Assembly: GCF_000786215.1 (NCBI RefSeq)
Contig: NZ_JROG01000004.1
Span: 806,001-870,000 of the forward strand
Origin: Sphingomonas sp. 35-24ZXX
Lineage (GTDB): Bacteria > Pseudomonadota > Alphaproteobacteria > Sphingomonadales > Sphingomonadaceae
Length of the DNA stretch: 64,000 nt
Direction: 5' to 3'
Positions within the stretch are counted from its first letter, which is position 1; the number at the start of each line of letters is the position of its first letter. This document shows, piece after piece, positions 27,797-36,843 of the stretch. The translations under genes and the position numbers were made by a program. The notes under the pieces are model-generated. The model saw only the letters and a program-made list of their open reading frames with translations, was not told where the DNA came from and searched no databases.

Positions 27797-27825
27797 ACAA
27801 GTGCATGGAAAACAATTGCACTTGT
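27797..27825. repeat. Inverted repeat ACAAGTGCA / TGCACTTGT
   Basis: A perfect 9-bp inverted repeat with an 11-base AT-rich loop. On the minus strand it is followed by a T run (27791-27795), like an intrinsic terminator, yet no minus-strand gene ends here. It could be an operator for the small downstream frame or a terminator of antisense transcription. Confidence 0.4.
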
Positions 27826-27908
27826 ACGTCAGCAGTTATGACCTATTTGCCTGTTCAGAGAGCAGGATGTCTGCACGGCCAATTCCATCTGTTTTGCAGG
27901 AGTTCGTC

Positions 27909-27977
27909 ATGCGTATTGCATTCAATCTGGCCGCTGCCTTCGTCAGCAGCGCCGTCATCATGCTGGCCGTTATCTGA
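27909..27977 (+). CDS. Candidate 22-residue hydrophobic peptide
   Basis: ATG at 27909 opens a 22-codon frame (MRIAFNLAAAFVSSAVIMLA plus two residues) that is almost entirely a membrane helix. It has a strong AGGAG ribosome binding site about 7 bases upstream and is followed by a hairpin at 27986-28005. The size and hydrophobicity recall small membrane peptides or type I toxins, but it may also be chance. No family recognised. Confidence 0.4.
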   Translation: MRIAFNLAAAFVSSAVIMLAVI

Positions 27978-27985
27978 TTTCAAGC

Positions 27986-28005
27986 GCCACCGGACAACCG
28001 GTGGC
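27986..28005 (+). terminator. Hairpin after the 22-residue frame
   Basis: GCCACCGG-ACAA-CCGGTGGC forms a perfect 8-bp stem with a 4-base loop 9 bases after the stop codon. No T run follows, so it is only a candidate terminator. Confidence 0.4.
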
Positions 28006-28163
28006 ACGGCCGGTTCGCCATCGCCTGCAGCCCGCAGATTTGCCGGCTGCAGGCAAGGTGGCTACTCCGGAAACCATATCCCCACATCATTTAACCCATC
28101 CTGCAGCAAGACGGCGGGCGCAGCGGTTACCGTTCGCTAACTTTGTTTGGTTATGCCGCCCGG

Positions 28164-30515
28164 GTGAGCAAGACCAAACACAGCCCATCCACCGCACGCG
28201 ATCTGCCGGTCATGGCCATTCTTGGCCTGCGCGACCCTGCGCAGGGCGATTGGGACCATTTCCGCGCGATCCAGTATACCGGGCTGGCCCGCTATTCGAA
28301 CCTGCGCGTCGTCACCAATCTGGTGCTGGGTCTGATGGCGTGTCAGCTGTTCAGCGGCTATGTTCCGTTGTGGCAGCTCGCCGGATGGATGGCGATGCTG
28401 GGCGCGGCGCTGTATTTCCCCACGATCGTCTATCGGCAAAGCGGCATGGTCAATCATGATCATGTTGCGCGGCGGTTCGTGCTGCAGCTGGTCGCGGCGA
28501 CCAGCCTGATCGCGTTTGTCTGGTGCATCCCGATATTGGTGTTCGCGCCGCTTGCGGGCGATCTGGAACTGGCCACGATCTGGACCATTCTGGCCGCGCT
28601 GGTGGTGGGCGGCACCTTGCTGCTCAATGCCCTGCCTTTGGGGGCCTTCCTCTTCAACCTGGTGCTCATGTCGGCCTCGGTCGTTGCCTATTGGCAGACC
28701 GGCAACATGGTGACCGTGGGTGCGATCACCTGCTTTTCGATCCTGCTCGCGCTTTCCGGCTTCGAGAATGCCCGCGGCTATCTGATGTTCAAGCTGTCCG
28801 AGCACGGCCTTGCCGAGAAGGACGAGGTCGTCAGCCTGCTGCTGCGCGAATTCGAGGAAGGCGATGCCGACTGGCTGTGGCAGATCGATGCCTCTCGCCG
28901 GATCGTCGCGGCCAGCCCGCGCTTTGCCTATGCCGCCGGCCGCGAGGCCAGCGCGATCGAAGGCATGCCGCTCACGCAGCTGATCGCAGGCAAGCTGTGG
29001 GAATCGGGCAACCTGCCGCCCAGCCTGCACATCCTTTCCGACAAGCTGACCAAGCGCGAGAGCTTTTCGAACCTCGTCGTCAAGGTACATGGCGAGGACA
29101 AGACCTATTGGTGGGAACTGTCGGCCTCACCGCGCTATGACGACAACGGCACCTTCACCGGATTTCGCGGTGTCGGATCCGATGTCACCGAAAGCCGCGA
29201 AAGCGCCGAGAAGATCGCGCGCCTGGCGCGGTTCGATACGCTGACCGGGCTGCCCAACCGCCTGCAGCTGACCGAGGCGCTCGATCGGGCGCTCAAGGAA
29301 TGCGAACAGTGGAACTGCCGCTGCGGTTTCCTGATGATCGACCTCGACCGGTTCAAGTCGGTCAACGACACTCTGGGCCATCTGGTCGGCGACCGGCTGC
29401 TCGCGCAGGTTTCGCTGCGTCTGCGCTCGCTGATGGGCAAGGACGAGATGTGCGGCCGCCTGGGCGGTGACGAATTTGCCGTGGTGATGCGCGACACCGG
29501 CGATGGTCAGCGGATCAAGGATGTCGCCGAGCGGATCATCGATGTGCTCTCGCGGCCCTATGAAGTCGACCAGCACACGCTGTTCATCGGCGCCAGCGTC
29601 GGCTCCGCGCATGGCCTGCGCGACGGGCGCACCGTCGAAACACTGATGCGCAGCGCGGATCTGGCGCTCTATCGCTCCAAGGATGAGGGCGGCGGTCGCC
29701 ACAACCTGTACGAGCCGCAGTTGCACAGCCACGCCGAAGAGCGCCGGGTGATGGAAATCGCGCTGCGCAAGGCGCTGGAAAAGGACGAGTTCACGCTTGC
29801 CTTCCAGCCGGTCGTCGATGCAGCAAGCGAATCTCTGGTGGCCTTCGAAGCGCTGCTGCGCTGGCACAATCCCGAATTCGGCCAGGTCTCCCCTGCGCGG
29901 TTCATCCCGCTGGCAGAAGATGCGCGGCTGGTGGTGCCGATCGGCAACTGGGTGCTGCACCGCGCCTGCCGCGAGGCGGTCACTTGGCCCGCCAATGTCC
30001 GCGTTGCGGTCAATGTTTCAGCAGAACAGCTTTACGAGCCCGATTTCGTCGACACCGTAGTCGAGGCACTGTCCGAGGCTGGTCTGCCGCCGCAGCGGCT
30101 GGAGCTGGAGGTCACCGAAAGCGTGTTCCTGCGTGAAGGATCGCGGGCCGGAGAGACGCTGGATCGCATCCTTGCGCTGGGCGTTGGCCTGTCGCTCGAC
30201 GACTTTGGCACCGGCTATTCGGCGCTGGGCTATCTCAGCAAGACCCGTTTCACCACCATCAAGGTCGACCGCAGTTTCGTGCAGGGTGCAGCCCGCGGCG
30301 CGCAGGAAAGCATCGCGATCATCCGCGCCGTGGTCGCCATGGCGGACAGCCTGGGCATGTCCACCACCGCGGAAGGCGCCGAAACCGAGCATGAAGTGAA
30401 GGTTCTGCGCGAGCTGGGCTGCAAGAAGATCCAGGGCTATTTCTACGGACGCCCGATGTCCGCGCACGATGTCGGCGAGCTTTTCATCGATCACCCCTCG
30501 GCCAGCTACGGCTAA
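28164..30515 (+). CDS. Membrane GGDEF-EAL protein (diguanylate cyclase/phosphodiesterase)
   Basis: A 783-residue protein with about five or six membrane helices in the first 210 residues (MASE-like region), a PAS domain (about 240-360), a GGDEF domain with intact GGDEF near residue 434 and DLDRFKSVNDTLGH, and an EAL domain with intact FEALLRW near 562, TESVFLREG, DDFGTGYSALGYL and KVDRSFV. Both catalytic sites look competent. The inhibitory I-site (RxxD) is replaced by GKDE, so the cyclase may lack product inhibition. GTG at 28164 is the likely start; TTG at 28143 or ATG at 28212 are alternatives. Confidence 0.92.
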   Translation: MSKTKHSPSTARDLPVMAILGLRDPAQGDWDHFRAIQYTGLARYSNLRVVTNLVLGLMACQLFSGYVPLWQLAGWMAMLGAALYFPTIVYRQSGMVNHDHVARRFVLQLVAATSLIAFVWCIPILVFAPLAGDLELATIWTILAALVVGGTLLLNALPLGAFLFNLVLMSASVVAYWQTGNMVTVGAITCFSILLALSGFENARGYLMFKLSEHGLAEKDEVVSLLLREFEEGDADWLWQIDASRRIVAASPRFAYAAGREASAIEGMPLTQLIAGKLWESGNLPPSLHILSDKLTKRESFSNLVVKVHGEDKTYWWELSASPRYDDNGTFTGFRGVGSDVTESRESAEKIARLARFDTLTGLPNRLQLTEALDRALKECEQWNCRCGFLMIDLDRFKSVNDTLGHLVGDRLLAQVSLRLRSLMGKDEMCGRLGGDEFAVVMRDTGDGQRIKDVAERIIDVLSRPYEVDQHTLFIGASVGSAHGLRDGRTVETLMRSADLALYRSKDEGGGRHNLYEPQLHSHAEERRVMEIALRKALEKDEFTLAFQPVVDAASESLVAFEALLRWHNPEFGQVSPARFIPLAEDARLVVPIGNWVLHRACREAVTWPANVRVAVNVSAEQLYEPDFVDTVVEALSEAGLPPQRLELEVTESVFLREGSRAGETLDRILALGVGLSLDDFGTGYSALGYLSKTRFTTIKVDRSFVQGAARGAQESIAIIRAVVAMADSLGMSTTAEGAETEHEVKVLRELGCKKIQGYFYGRPMSAHDVGELFIDHPSASYG

Positions 30516-30554
30516 TCGGCACCCGGCACGGGCCTGATCGACCGATCGGTCAGG

Positions 30555-31229
30555 TCAGGCGCGTTCGAGCACCGATGCGGCCAGCGCCTCGAACAGCCGC
30601 GCGCCATCGGTGCCGCCATGCTGCGGCTCGACCATCCGTTCGGGGTGCGGCATCATGCCCAGCACATTGCCCTTGGCGTTGAGTACGCCGGCGATGTTGC
30701 GCGCCGATCCGTTGATGTCCTGATTGTAGCGGAACGCGACCTGGCCTTCGCCCTCGATCCGGTCGAGCGTCGCGGCATCGGCGAAATAGTTGCCGTCATG
30801 ATGCGCCACCGGAATGCGGATCGTCTCGCCCTGCGCATAACCGCGGGTGAACCGGCTCGACGTGTTCTCCACGGTAAGCTCGACGGTCTGGCAGACGAAG
30901 CGGATGCCGGCGTTGCGCATCAGCGCCCCCGGCAGCAGCCCGGCTTCGGTCAGGATCTGGAAGCCGTTGCAGATGCCCAGCACCGCCACGCCGCGTTCGG
31001 CGGCTGCTATCACCGCGCCGACCACCGGCGAACGGGCCGCCATCGCGCCCGAGCGCAGATAGTCGCCATAGGAAAAGCCGCCGGGCACGCCGATCAGGTC
31101 GAGCCCCTCGGGCAGGCTCTGCTCGCCATGCCACAGCCGGATCGGCGCATGGCCGGTCACCCGTTCGATCGCCACCGCCAGGTCGCGGTCGCAATTCGAA
31201 CCGGGAAAGGTGATGACTGCCGATTTCAT
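30555..31229 (-). CDS. purQ: Phosphoribosylformylglycinamidine synthase, glutaminase subunit
   Basis: A 224-residue class I glutamine amidotransferase that supplies ammonia to PurL in purine synthesis. The N-terminal [12 protein letters not shown], the catalytic Cys in [22 protein letters not shown] and the His-Glu pair in [10 protein letters not shown] are present. The start at 31229 overlaps the purS stop (ATGA). The synthetase subunit PurL is not encoded downstream, where the convergent GGDEF-EAL gene lies 39 bases away. Confidence 0.95.
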   Translation of the reverse strand: MKSAVITFPGSNCDRDLAVAIERVTGHAPIRLWHGEQSLPEGLDLIGVPGGFSYGDYLRSGAMAARSPVVGAVIAAAERGVAVLGICNGFQILTEAGLLPGALMRNAGIRFVCQTVELTVENTSSRFTRGYAQGETIRIPVAHHDGNYFADAATLDRIEGEGQVAFRYNQDINGSARNIAGVLNAKGNVLGMMPHPERMVEPQHGGTDGARLFEALAASVLERA

Positions 31230-31459
31230 GCGACGCGCTCGATGCGATAGTTCTCGATCACCATGTTGGCGAGCAGCTTGCGGCACATCGCGTCGATATC
31301 CTCGTCGCTGGTGTCGTCGGCCAAGGTCAGCTCGATCAGCCGGCCGGCGCGGACGTCTTCGACGCCGCCAAAGCCCAGGCCTTCCAGCGCGTGGTGGATG
31401 GCACGGCCCTGCGGATCGAGCACGCCGTCTTTCAGGGTCACGTGAATGCGGGCCTTCAT
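31226..31459 (-). CDS. purS: Phosphoribosylformylglycinamidine synthase subunit PurS
   Basis: A 77-residue protein of the PurS family ([20 protein letters not shown] at the N-terminus, [14 protein letters not shown] at the C-terminus). It bridges PurQ and PurL in the three-subunit FGAM synthase complex. Length is standard. It overlaps purQ by four bases. The genes that usually sit before it (purC) are separated here by an M16 peptidase gene and a small membrane protein gene. Confidence 0.94.
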   Translation of the reverse strand: MKARIHVTLKDGVLDPQGRAIHHALEGLGFGGVEDVRAGRLIELTLADDTSDEDIDAMCRKLLANMVIENYRIERVA

Positions 31460-31635
31460 CGGGCGTCCTCCTGGCAGAATGAATGGCCTGCCCTATACCG
31501 TGCGCCAGCGGCGGGGCAAGGGGGTGCTTGCGGCGAGTTTGGTTCGCGCGCAGGGGCTGCCGCGTTAACCTCCCTTAACAAAGTGCCGTAAATGCTTGTC
31601 GCATAGCCTTTCTCGATCAAGGGGGTGGAAAACAT

Positions 31636-31785
31636 ATGGCAGGCCTTGCACTGGCAATGTTCATTGGATTGTTCGGCTTCGGCCACGAGATGCTGGGGTG
31701 GAGCGACCCCAAGGGCAATGTGCAGCTTGCGCTGTTCATGGCGTTCATCTTCGGCATCATCAGCGGCTATCGAACGCGCGGATAG
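31636..31785 (+). CDS. Small two-helix membrane protein
   Basis: A 49-residue frame with GGTGGA 6-8 bases upstream. It has two hydrophobic segments (LALAMFIGLFGFGHEMLGW and VQLALFMAFIFGIISGY) joined by a short polar loop SDPKGN, and ends RTRG. The layout and the ribosome binding site suggest a real small membrane protein of unknown function. It is on the opposite strand to the flanking pur genes and converges with the M16 peptidase gene, whose stop lies 15 bases away. Confidence 0.65.
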   Translation: MAGLALAMFIGLFGFGHEMLGWSDPKGNVQLALFMAFIFGIISGYRTRG

Positions 31786-31800
31786 GCGCGCGGCCAAACC

Positions 31801-34800
31801 TCAGCGCGGCGCGGCGTTGGCGGCGACCGAGGACGGGCGCGCAGCGAGCGCGGTCCCGGTTTCGACGCCCTCGTACAGCGCCTGCACCAGCAGTGCCCGT
31901 TCGGGGGCCAGATAGGTGCGCGCCATGGTCAGCAGCTCCTCGGCGCTGACCTTGCCGAACGCCGTTCCCCCGCTGCGGAAGCGGTCGAGCCGTGCGGGCT
32001 TGCTCTGTGCGGTATCGACCACCGCCAGCCATGCCGAATTGCTCTTCACGCTGTTGGCAATGTTTTCCAGGATCGGTGTGCGGGCGCGGGCCAGCTCATC
32101 GGCGGCGATCGGCGAGGGGATGGGGGTTGCGCCCGCTATCGGCGGCGGCGCGGAGAGTTCTGCGGCGATATGGCGCACGGCCTCGGCGACCTTCTCGACA
32201 TCGCCGGTCGCGACATTGGTGCTGATCTGGATATAGCCATAGCCGGGATAGATCGACGAGGTGAACGACCGGGCGACCGGCGAATAGCTGGCGCCCAGCT
32301 GTTCGCGGATCTGGTCGGTCACCTTGATCTGCAGCAGTTCGGCCAGCAGCCGCAGCCGCACGTCCTCGCGGTAATCGCGGTCGTCGGTGGTCGGCCAGTA
32401 GAATTCCACGATCGCCTGATCGGCTTCGCCCTTGTGGTGCAGAATGCGCGGGGCCCGGTTGGCGGTGAACTGGCGCATCCGTGCATCGCCATAGTCGCGG
32501 AAGTCCGCCTCGCGCTCGGGCAGGGCGCCAAAGGTCGCGGCAACCGCGGCAATCGCTTCTTCCTCGTTGAAATCGCCGACCAGCCCGATCTCGATCGCAC
32601 CCTTTTCCAGTCGGTCGCCGATGGATGCCTTGAGGTCGTCGAAGGTCAGCCGTTCGAACACCGCCTTGTCGGCCAGCGAGAAGCGCGGGTCGTTGTCGGA
32701 GAGGATTGCGCCGATCTGGCTGCCGATCGCGCCCTCGGGGGTCGCGTTCAGCCGCGCATAGAAATTGGGCAGATAGCTGCGGTACTGGTTGATCGCCTCG
32801 CTGCGATAGCCCGGGTGGGTGGTGAAGGCGGTCAGCACCTGCATCTGAAGCGACAGGTCGTCGGGCGTGGTGGCGAGATAGCCGCCGAGATAATCCTCGC
32901 CCGATCCGAAATTGAGCGACACCGCGCGGCCTGCGAAGATCGAATAGAGATCATCGAGGCTGTGCGCTTCCAGCCCGCCGCGCACGAAGATGTTCATCAG
33001 GCTGGTGGCTTCGGGATTGTCGCGCGAGGCGAGCAGGTCGCCGCCATCGATGCGCAGCGAGACCAGCACCCGGTTCTTGTCGAAATCGGTTTTCTTGAGG
33101 TTCAGCCTGACATTGTTGGCAAAGCGCACGGTGCGGATGCCCAGATCGTCGATCGTGCTGTCTGCCACCACCGTGCCCGGAGCGCCGAAGTCCTGATAGG
33201 CAAAGGCCTGCGCATCGCGCGCCTTGGGCTTGGCGACCCTGGTTTTCTGCGCCTCGCCAAAGGCGGTGCGCACCGTATCGACGCCGCCGGTCGGATCGAC
33301 CTTGGTGGCAAGGTGGATCAGCGGCTTGTCGAGCGTGCCGAAGTCCTCGCGCAATGCCTTGAGCAGGACCTTCGGCGTCAACGTGTCGCGCAGCGCAAGG
33401 AAGCGTTCGAGCTGGCTTTCGGGCGTGGTGACGATCATGCCGTCCTTGGCCATCGCCAGCAGCTGGTCGGCGAGCTGGTCGTTGGGCCGGGTCTGGTGGC
33501 CCAGCACCGCGTTTTCATAGCCGGTGGTGAAATTGGCGAGCTGTTCGGCGAGCTCTGCCTTGGTGAAGCCAAAGCGCAGCGCCGCGCGCACCTCGCGCTC
33601 GGCCGCGGCCAGGCCGCGCTGCCATTCGCCATCGCGCGTGGCGACGTTCAGCACCGACTGGTTGGCGATTTTGTAGACATCCGATCGACCGATCGACGCG
33701 CCGACAAACGGCGCGTTTTCCTGCCGGGCGATCCGCCCCAGCCTGCGCCCGATGATGTTATAAGCCAGCGCGCGGGTCAGCTTGGCACGTCGCGTGGCCT
33801 TGCTGTCGGGCTCCTCGACATAGGGGGTAAAGCGCAGCACCGTGGCCACCTCGTCGATGGCGGGATGCGCAAAGATGTTGGCCTCGTCGGTACGCGCAGT
33901 GTCGATCCGGCCAAGCGGCACCTCGGGTGATTCGCCCTGCCTGGCCTGCCAGTTGCCAAAGCTCGCCAGGATCTTGGTTTCCATCTCGGCAACGTCGATA
34001 TCGCCGACGACGACCAGGGTGCTACGCCCCGGCGTGTAATAGCGCTCATAGAAGCTGCGGAAACGATCGGCCGGGGCGGTCTCGATGACGCTCTTGTCGC
34101 CGATCGGCGAGCGCGTGGCGATCCGCGTACCGGGCACCGTGAAGGAAAACAGCGATTCGCGGTTGCGCTGCGCATAATTCGCGCGGGTGCGCAGCTCCGA
34201 CAGGATCACGCCGCGCTCGCGGTCGATCGCCTCCGGCTCGAAGCGGATTTCGCTCGCGGTCTCGCGCAGCAGGTAGAGCGCGGTATCGACCGTCTCTGCC
34301 TTCACATTGGGCAAATCGAGCAGATAGCCGGTCTGGTCATAGCTGGTGAACGCGTTGGTATCCGCGCCGAATTCCAGCCCCAGCCGCTCGAGAATCTTGA
34401 TCATCTCGCCTTCGGGGACGTTGGTCGTCCCGTTGAAGGCCATATGCTCGATGAAATGCGCCAGGCCGCGCTCGTCCTCCGCTTCGGAGGTCGATCCGAC
34501 ATTGATCAGCAGCCGCATGACCGCGGTGCCCGGCGGCGTTGCGTTCTTGCGGATGGCATAGCGCATGCCATTGGGCAGCACGCCAAAGCGGACGGCAGGG
34601 TCGGGGGCCAGATCGGTTGCGGCATAGCCCCAGGCGGCCGCGATCGCAGCGTCGTCGCGGACGATGGCTGGCGTGTCGTTGGAACTGGTGGTCGCGGGGT
34701 CGGCCGGAGCGCTCTGGGCAGCCAGCGGGGCGGGGGCCAGCATAAGGGCGGCAGCGGCAAATCCTGCCAGCGCCCAATTTGCTGTCCATACGGGATGCCG

Positions 34801-34815
34801 TCCGCTTCGATCCAT
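31801..34815 (-). CDS. M16 family zinc metallopeptidase (two-domain, periplasmic)
   Basis: A 1004-residue pitrilysin-type peptidase. The start at 34815 gives a signal peptide ending Ala-Ala-Gln (APAPLAAQ). The first M16 domain has the inverted zinc motif GLAHFIEHMAFNGT (HxxEH) with the third ligand in the ETVDTALYLLRE helix; M16_C domains follow, and a second inactive copy fills the C-terminal half. Such proteins degrade peptides or misfolded proteins in the periplasm. It sits on the minus strand between purC and purS, an unusual place. Confidence 0.92.
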   Translation of the reverse strand: MDRSGRHPVWTANWALAGFAAAALMLAPAPLAAQSAPADPATTSSNDTPAIVRDDAAIAAAWGYAATDLAPDPAVRFGVLPNGMRYAIRKNATPPGTAVMRLLINVGSTSEAEDERGLAHFIEHMAFNGTTNVPEGEMIKILERLGLEFGADTNAFTSYDQTGYLLDLPNVKAETVDTALYLLRETASEIRFEPEAIDRERGVILSELRTRANYAQRNRESLFSFTVPGTRIATRSPIGDKSVIETAPADRFRSFYERYYTPGRSTLVVVGDIDVAEMETKILASFGNWQARQGESPEVPLGRIDTARTDEANIFAHPAIDEVATVLRFTPYVEEPDSKATRRAKLTRALAYNIIGRRLGRIARQENAPFVGASIGRSDVYKIANQSVLNVATRDGEWQRGLAAAEREVRAALRFGFTKAELAEQLANFTTGYENAVLGHQTRPNDQLADQLLAMAKDGMIVTTPESQLERFLALRDTLTPKVLLKALREDFGTLDKPLIHLATKVDPTGGVDTVRTAFGEAQKTRVAKPKARDAQAFAYQDFGAPGTVVADSTIDDLGIRTVRFANNVRLNLKKTDFDKNRVLVSLRIDGGDLLASRDNPEATSLMNIFVRGGLEAHSLDDLYSIFAGRAVSLNFGSGEDYLGGYLATTPDDLSLQMQVLTAFTTHPGYRSEAINQYRSYLPNFYARLNATPEGAIGSQIGAILSDNDPRFSLADKAVFERLTFDDLKASIGDRLEKGAIEIGLVGDFNEEEAIAAVAATFGALPEREADFRDYGDARMRQFTANRAPRILHHKGEADQAIVEFYWPTTDDRDYREDVRLRLLAELLQIKVTDQIREQLGASYSPVARSFTSSIYPGYGYIQISTNVATGDVEKVAEAVRHIAAELSAPPPIAGATPIPSPIAADELARARTPILENIANSVKSNSAWLAVVDTAQSKPARLDRFRSGGTAFGKVSAEELLTMARTYLAPERALLVQALYEGVETGTALAARPSSVAANAAPR

Positions 34816-34915
34816 CTCCGCCCACTTGTTATTGGTGTGTGGCGAAAATGTTGCATGCGCAGTGATCCCACGCAAGATGACGGAAACGTAAAGCGATCAG
34901 CCGCCCGAACGGCGG

Positions 34916-35695
34916 TTACTTGCCCTTGCGGCGACGGTGGCTGTCGAGATCGAGCACCTCGTTGTCGCCACCTTCGTTGAGCAGCCCCAGACGCCGTGCG
35001 ACCTCCTGATAGGCCTCGACCTCACCGCCCAGATCGCGGCGGAACCGGTCCTTGTCGAGCTTCTCGCCGGTTTCCAGATCCCACAGGCGGCAGCCATCGG
35101 GGCTGATCTCGTCGGCCAGGATGATCCGCGAGAAATCACCGTCGAACTGGCGGCCGAACTCGAGCTTGAAGTCGATCAGGCGGATGCCGATCGCCGCAAA
35201 CATGCCGCACATGAAATCGTTGATGCGGATCGCCATCGACGAGATGTCCTGCATCTCTTCCTGCGTCGCCCAGCCGAAGCAGGCGATATGCTCTTCGGCG
35301 ACCAGAGGATCGCCCAGCGCATCGTCCTTGTAGCAATATTCGATCAGGGTGTGCGGCAGCGGCTGGCCTTCTTCCAGGCCCAGCCGGGTGCAGATCGATC
35401 CGGCCGCGACATTGCGCACGACGACCTCGATCGGCACGATCTCGACCTGGCGGATCAGCTGCTCGCGCATGTTCAGGCGGCGGATGAAGTGCGTCGGGAT
35501 GCCGATGTGCGACAGGCGGGTGAACACATATTCACTGATGCGGTTGTTGATCACGCCCTTGCCGTTGATCGTGCCCTTCTTCTGGGCATTGAATGCGGTG
35601 GCATCATCCTTGAAATACTGGATCAGCGTGCCCGGCTCAGGTCCTTCATACAGGATCTTGGCCTTGCCTTCGTAAATCTGGCGGCGGCGGGTCAT
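34916..35695 (-). CDS. purC: Phosphoribosylaminoimidazole-succinocarboxamide synthase
   Basis: A 259-residue SAICAR synthetase of the short bacterial type. Motifs: [16 protein letters not shown], the ATP-site KDDATAFN, SGxxN-type sequence [17 protein letters not shown], and DFKLEFG followed by [14 protein letters not shown]. It catalyses the ATP-dependent joining of aspartate to CAIR. A GGAG ribosome binding site lies upstream of 35695, and a strong hairpin occupies its leader. Confidence 0.95.
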   Translation of the reverse strand: MTRRRQIYEGKAKILYEGPEPGTLIQYFKDDATAFNAQKKGTINGKGVINNRISEYVFTRLSHIGIPTHFIRRLNMREQLIRQVEIVPIEVVVRNVAAGSICTRLGLEEGQPLPHTLIEYCYKDDALGDPLVAEEHIACFGWATQEEMQDISSMAIRINDFMCGMFAAIGIRLIDFKLEFGRQFDGDFSRIILADEISPDGCRLWDLETGEKLDKDRFRRDLGGEVEAYQEVARRLGLLNEGGDNEVLDLDSHRRRKGK

Positions 35696-35720
35696 GGCAC
35701 GTATCTCCGATAGAAAGCAG

Positions 35721-35763
35721 GACGCCCCGGTGCGGCAACCAATGCGCGCAGTGCCGGGGCGTC
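35721..35763 (-). promoter_or_regulatory. Long hairpin in the purC leader
   Basis: GACGCCCCGG (35721-35730) and CCGGGGCGTC (35754-35763) form a perfect 10-bp stem with a 23-base loop, 25 bases upstream of purC and downstream of the MarR-GNAT gene on the same strand. It can be a terminator for the upstream gene or an attenuator of purC; no U run follows. Confidence 0.45.
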
Positions 35764-35847
35764 ATTCAGCGCCCCTATAGCCGCTTGGGTGCCGCCACGC
35801 AATTGTCTGAGGCGTTCACGGCATGATGCCCCATTTGGGGTCAACTT

Positions 35848-36831
35848 CTAAGCCGTGCTAGGCTGTTGAGGGCTCGGAGCGTCTGGCGCAAATCGCATGG
35901 CCACATCGCATCGGGCGTAGCGCACACCATAAAGCGCCATGATCTCGGCATCGTGGCGGAAACCTGCCTTGGAATAGAGGTGGATTGCAGCTTCGCATCG
36001 CTTGCTTGTCAGCAGGTAAAGCGGACTGGCTCCCAGCGCGGACGCCCGCTGGAGGATGGCATCGAGCAGAAATTCCCCAGCTTTCAATCCGCGTGCAGCG
36101 CTCAGCACGCCCATCTTGGTGAGTTCAAAGCTAGTCTCGCCGGTCTTCTGGAGTGCGCAGGCGCCGACGATGCCCAGACCTTTGGCCTCGACGAACAGGA
36201 TGGTCCCGCCTGGGTCGATGATATGCTTGCGCGGATTGCTGAGAACCTCCCTGTCGGTGTCTTCGAGATGGAACATCGATTCAATCCAGGCGGCATTGAT
36301 GTCATGGAACGCGCCGGCCAGATCATCGCTGAATTCATGGATTTGCAGCACATCAGGCTGTGCCAGCGCGGCGCGCTCGTCGAGCGGTGACACGGCAAGC
36401 GCCGTCTCGATTGCTGCGATCATGTCCAGCAGAGCATCGGTATGGCCATCGCACAGCGCATGCACCGCCTGTTCGACTTTGGGCCACACCAGCAGCTTGG
36501 CGCGCGCCGCGGCGGCCCTGCCGGTATCGGACAGCGATATCATGCGCTGACGCTGGTCTTGGCATTGTGCTGATTGGACCAGCCCCAGATCGACGAGCTG
36601 GGCGACCGCCCTTGTGACTCCTGGCTGGCTGATGCCAATCGCCGAAGCCAACGCGTTGATCGACATGGGCTGCGCGTCGAGCGCGGCAAGCAGGGGCATA
36701 TGGACCGGCTGGACAGGGAGGCCAGCACCCGAAATGACGCGGGCAGCTCCCGCCTGCATCCGCTCGCCCAGGCGCTTGAGGCGGCTTCCCAGAAACACGG
36801 GACCCAGCGCGCGCAACACATCATCCGTCAT
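35848..36831 (-). CDS. Fusion of MarR-type regulator and GNAT acetyltransferase
   Basis: A 327-residue protein. Residues 1-150 hold a MarR winged helix (MSINALASAIGISQPGVTRA as recognition region, RQRMISLSDTGRAAAARA as wing). Residues about 160-315 form a GNAT domain (LEDTDREVLSNP, GGTILFVEAKGLGIVGACAL, LTKMGVLSAARGLKAGEFLL, and KRCEAAIHLYSKAGF). GAGGG lies 6 bases upstream of the ATG. An AT-rich 11-bp palindrome directly upstream suggests autoregulation. Such fusions exist in several bacterial phyla; ligand and acetyl acceptor are unknown. Confidence 0.9.
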   Translation of the reverse strand: MTDDVLRALGPVFLGSRLKRLGERMQAGAARVISGAGLPVQPVHMPLLAALDAQPMSINALASAIGISQPGVTRAVAQLVDLGLVQSAQCQDQRQRMISLSDTGRAAAARAKLLVWPKVEQAVHALCDGHTDALLDMIAAIETALAVSPLDERAALAQPDVLQIHEFSDDLAGAFHDINAAWIESMFHLEDTDREVLSNPRKHIIDPGGTILFVEAKGLGIVGACALQKTGETSFELTKMGVLSAARGLKAGEFLLDAILQRASALGASPLYLLTSKRCEAAIHLYSKAGFRHDAEIMALYGVRYARCDVAMRFAPDAPSPQQPSTA

Positions 36832-36843
36832 GGCAACCCTCTA

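Larger units (their letters stand above)
27785..28163. other. Intergenic region with inverted repeats and a possible 22-residue peptide gene
   Basis: This 379-base gap holds a 9-bp inverted repeat at 27797-27825 (ACAAGTGCA / TGCACTTGT), a short hydrophobic reading frame at 27909-27977 with a good ribosome binding site, and a GC-rich hairpin at 27986-28005. The rest up to the GGDEF-EAL gene shows no recognisable feature. Confidence 0.5.
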
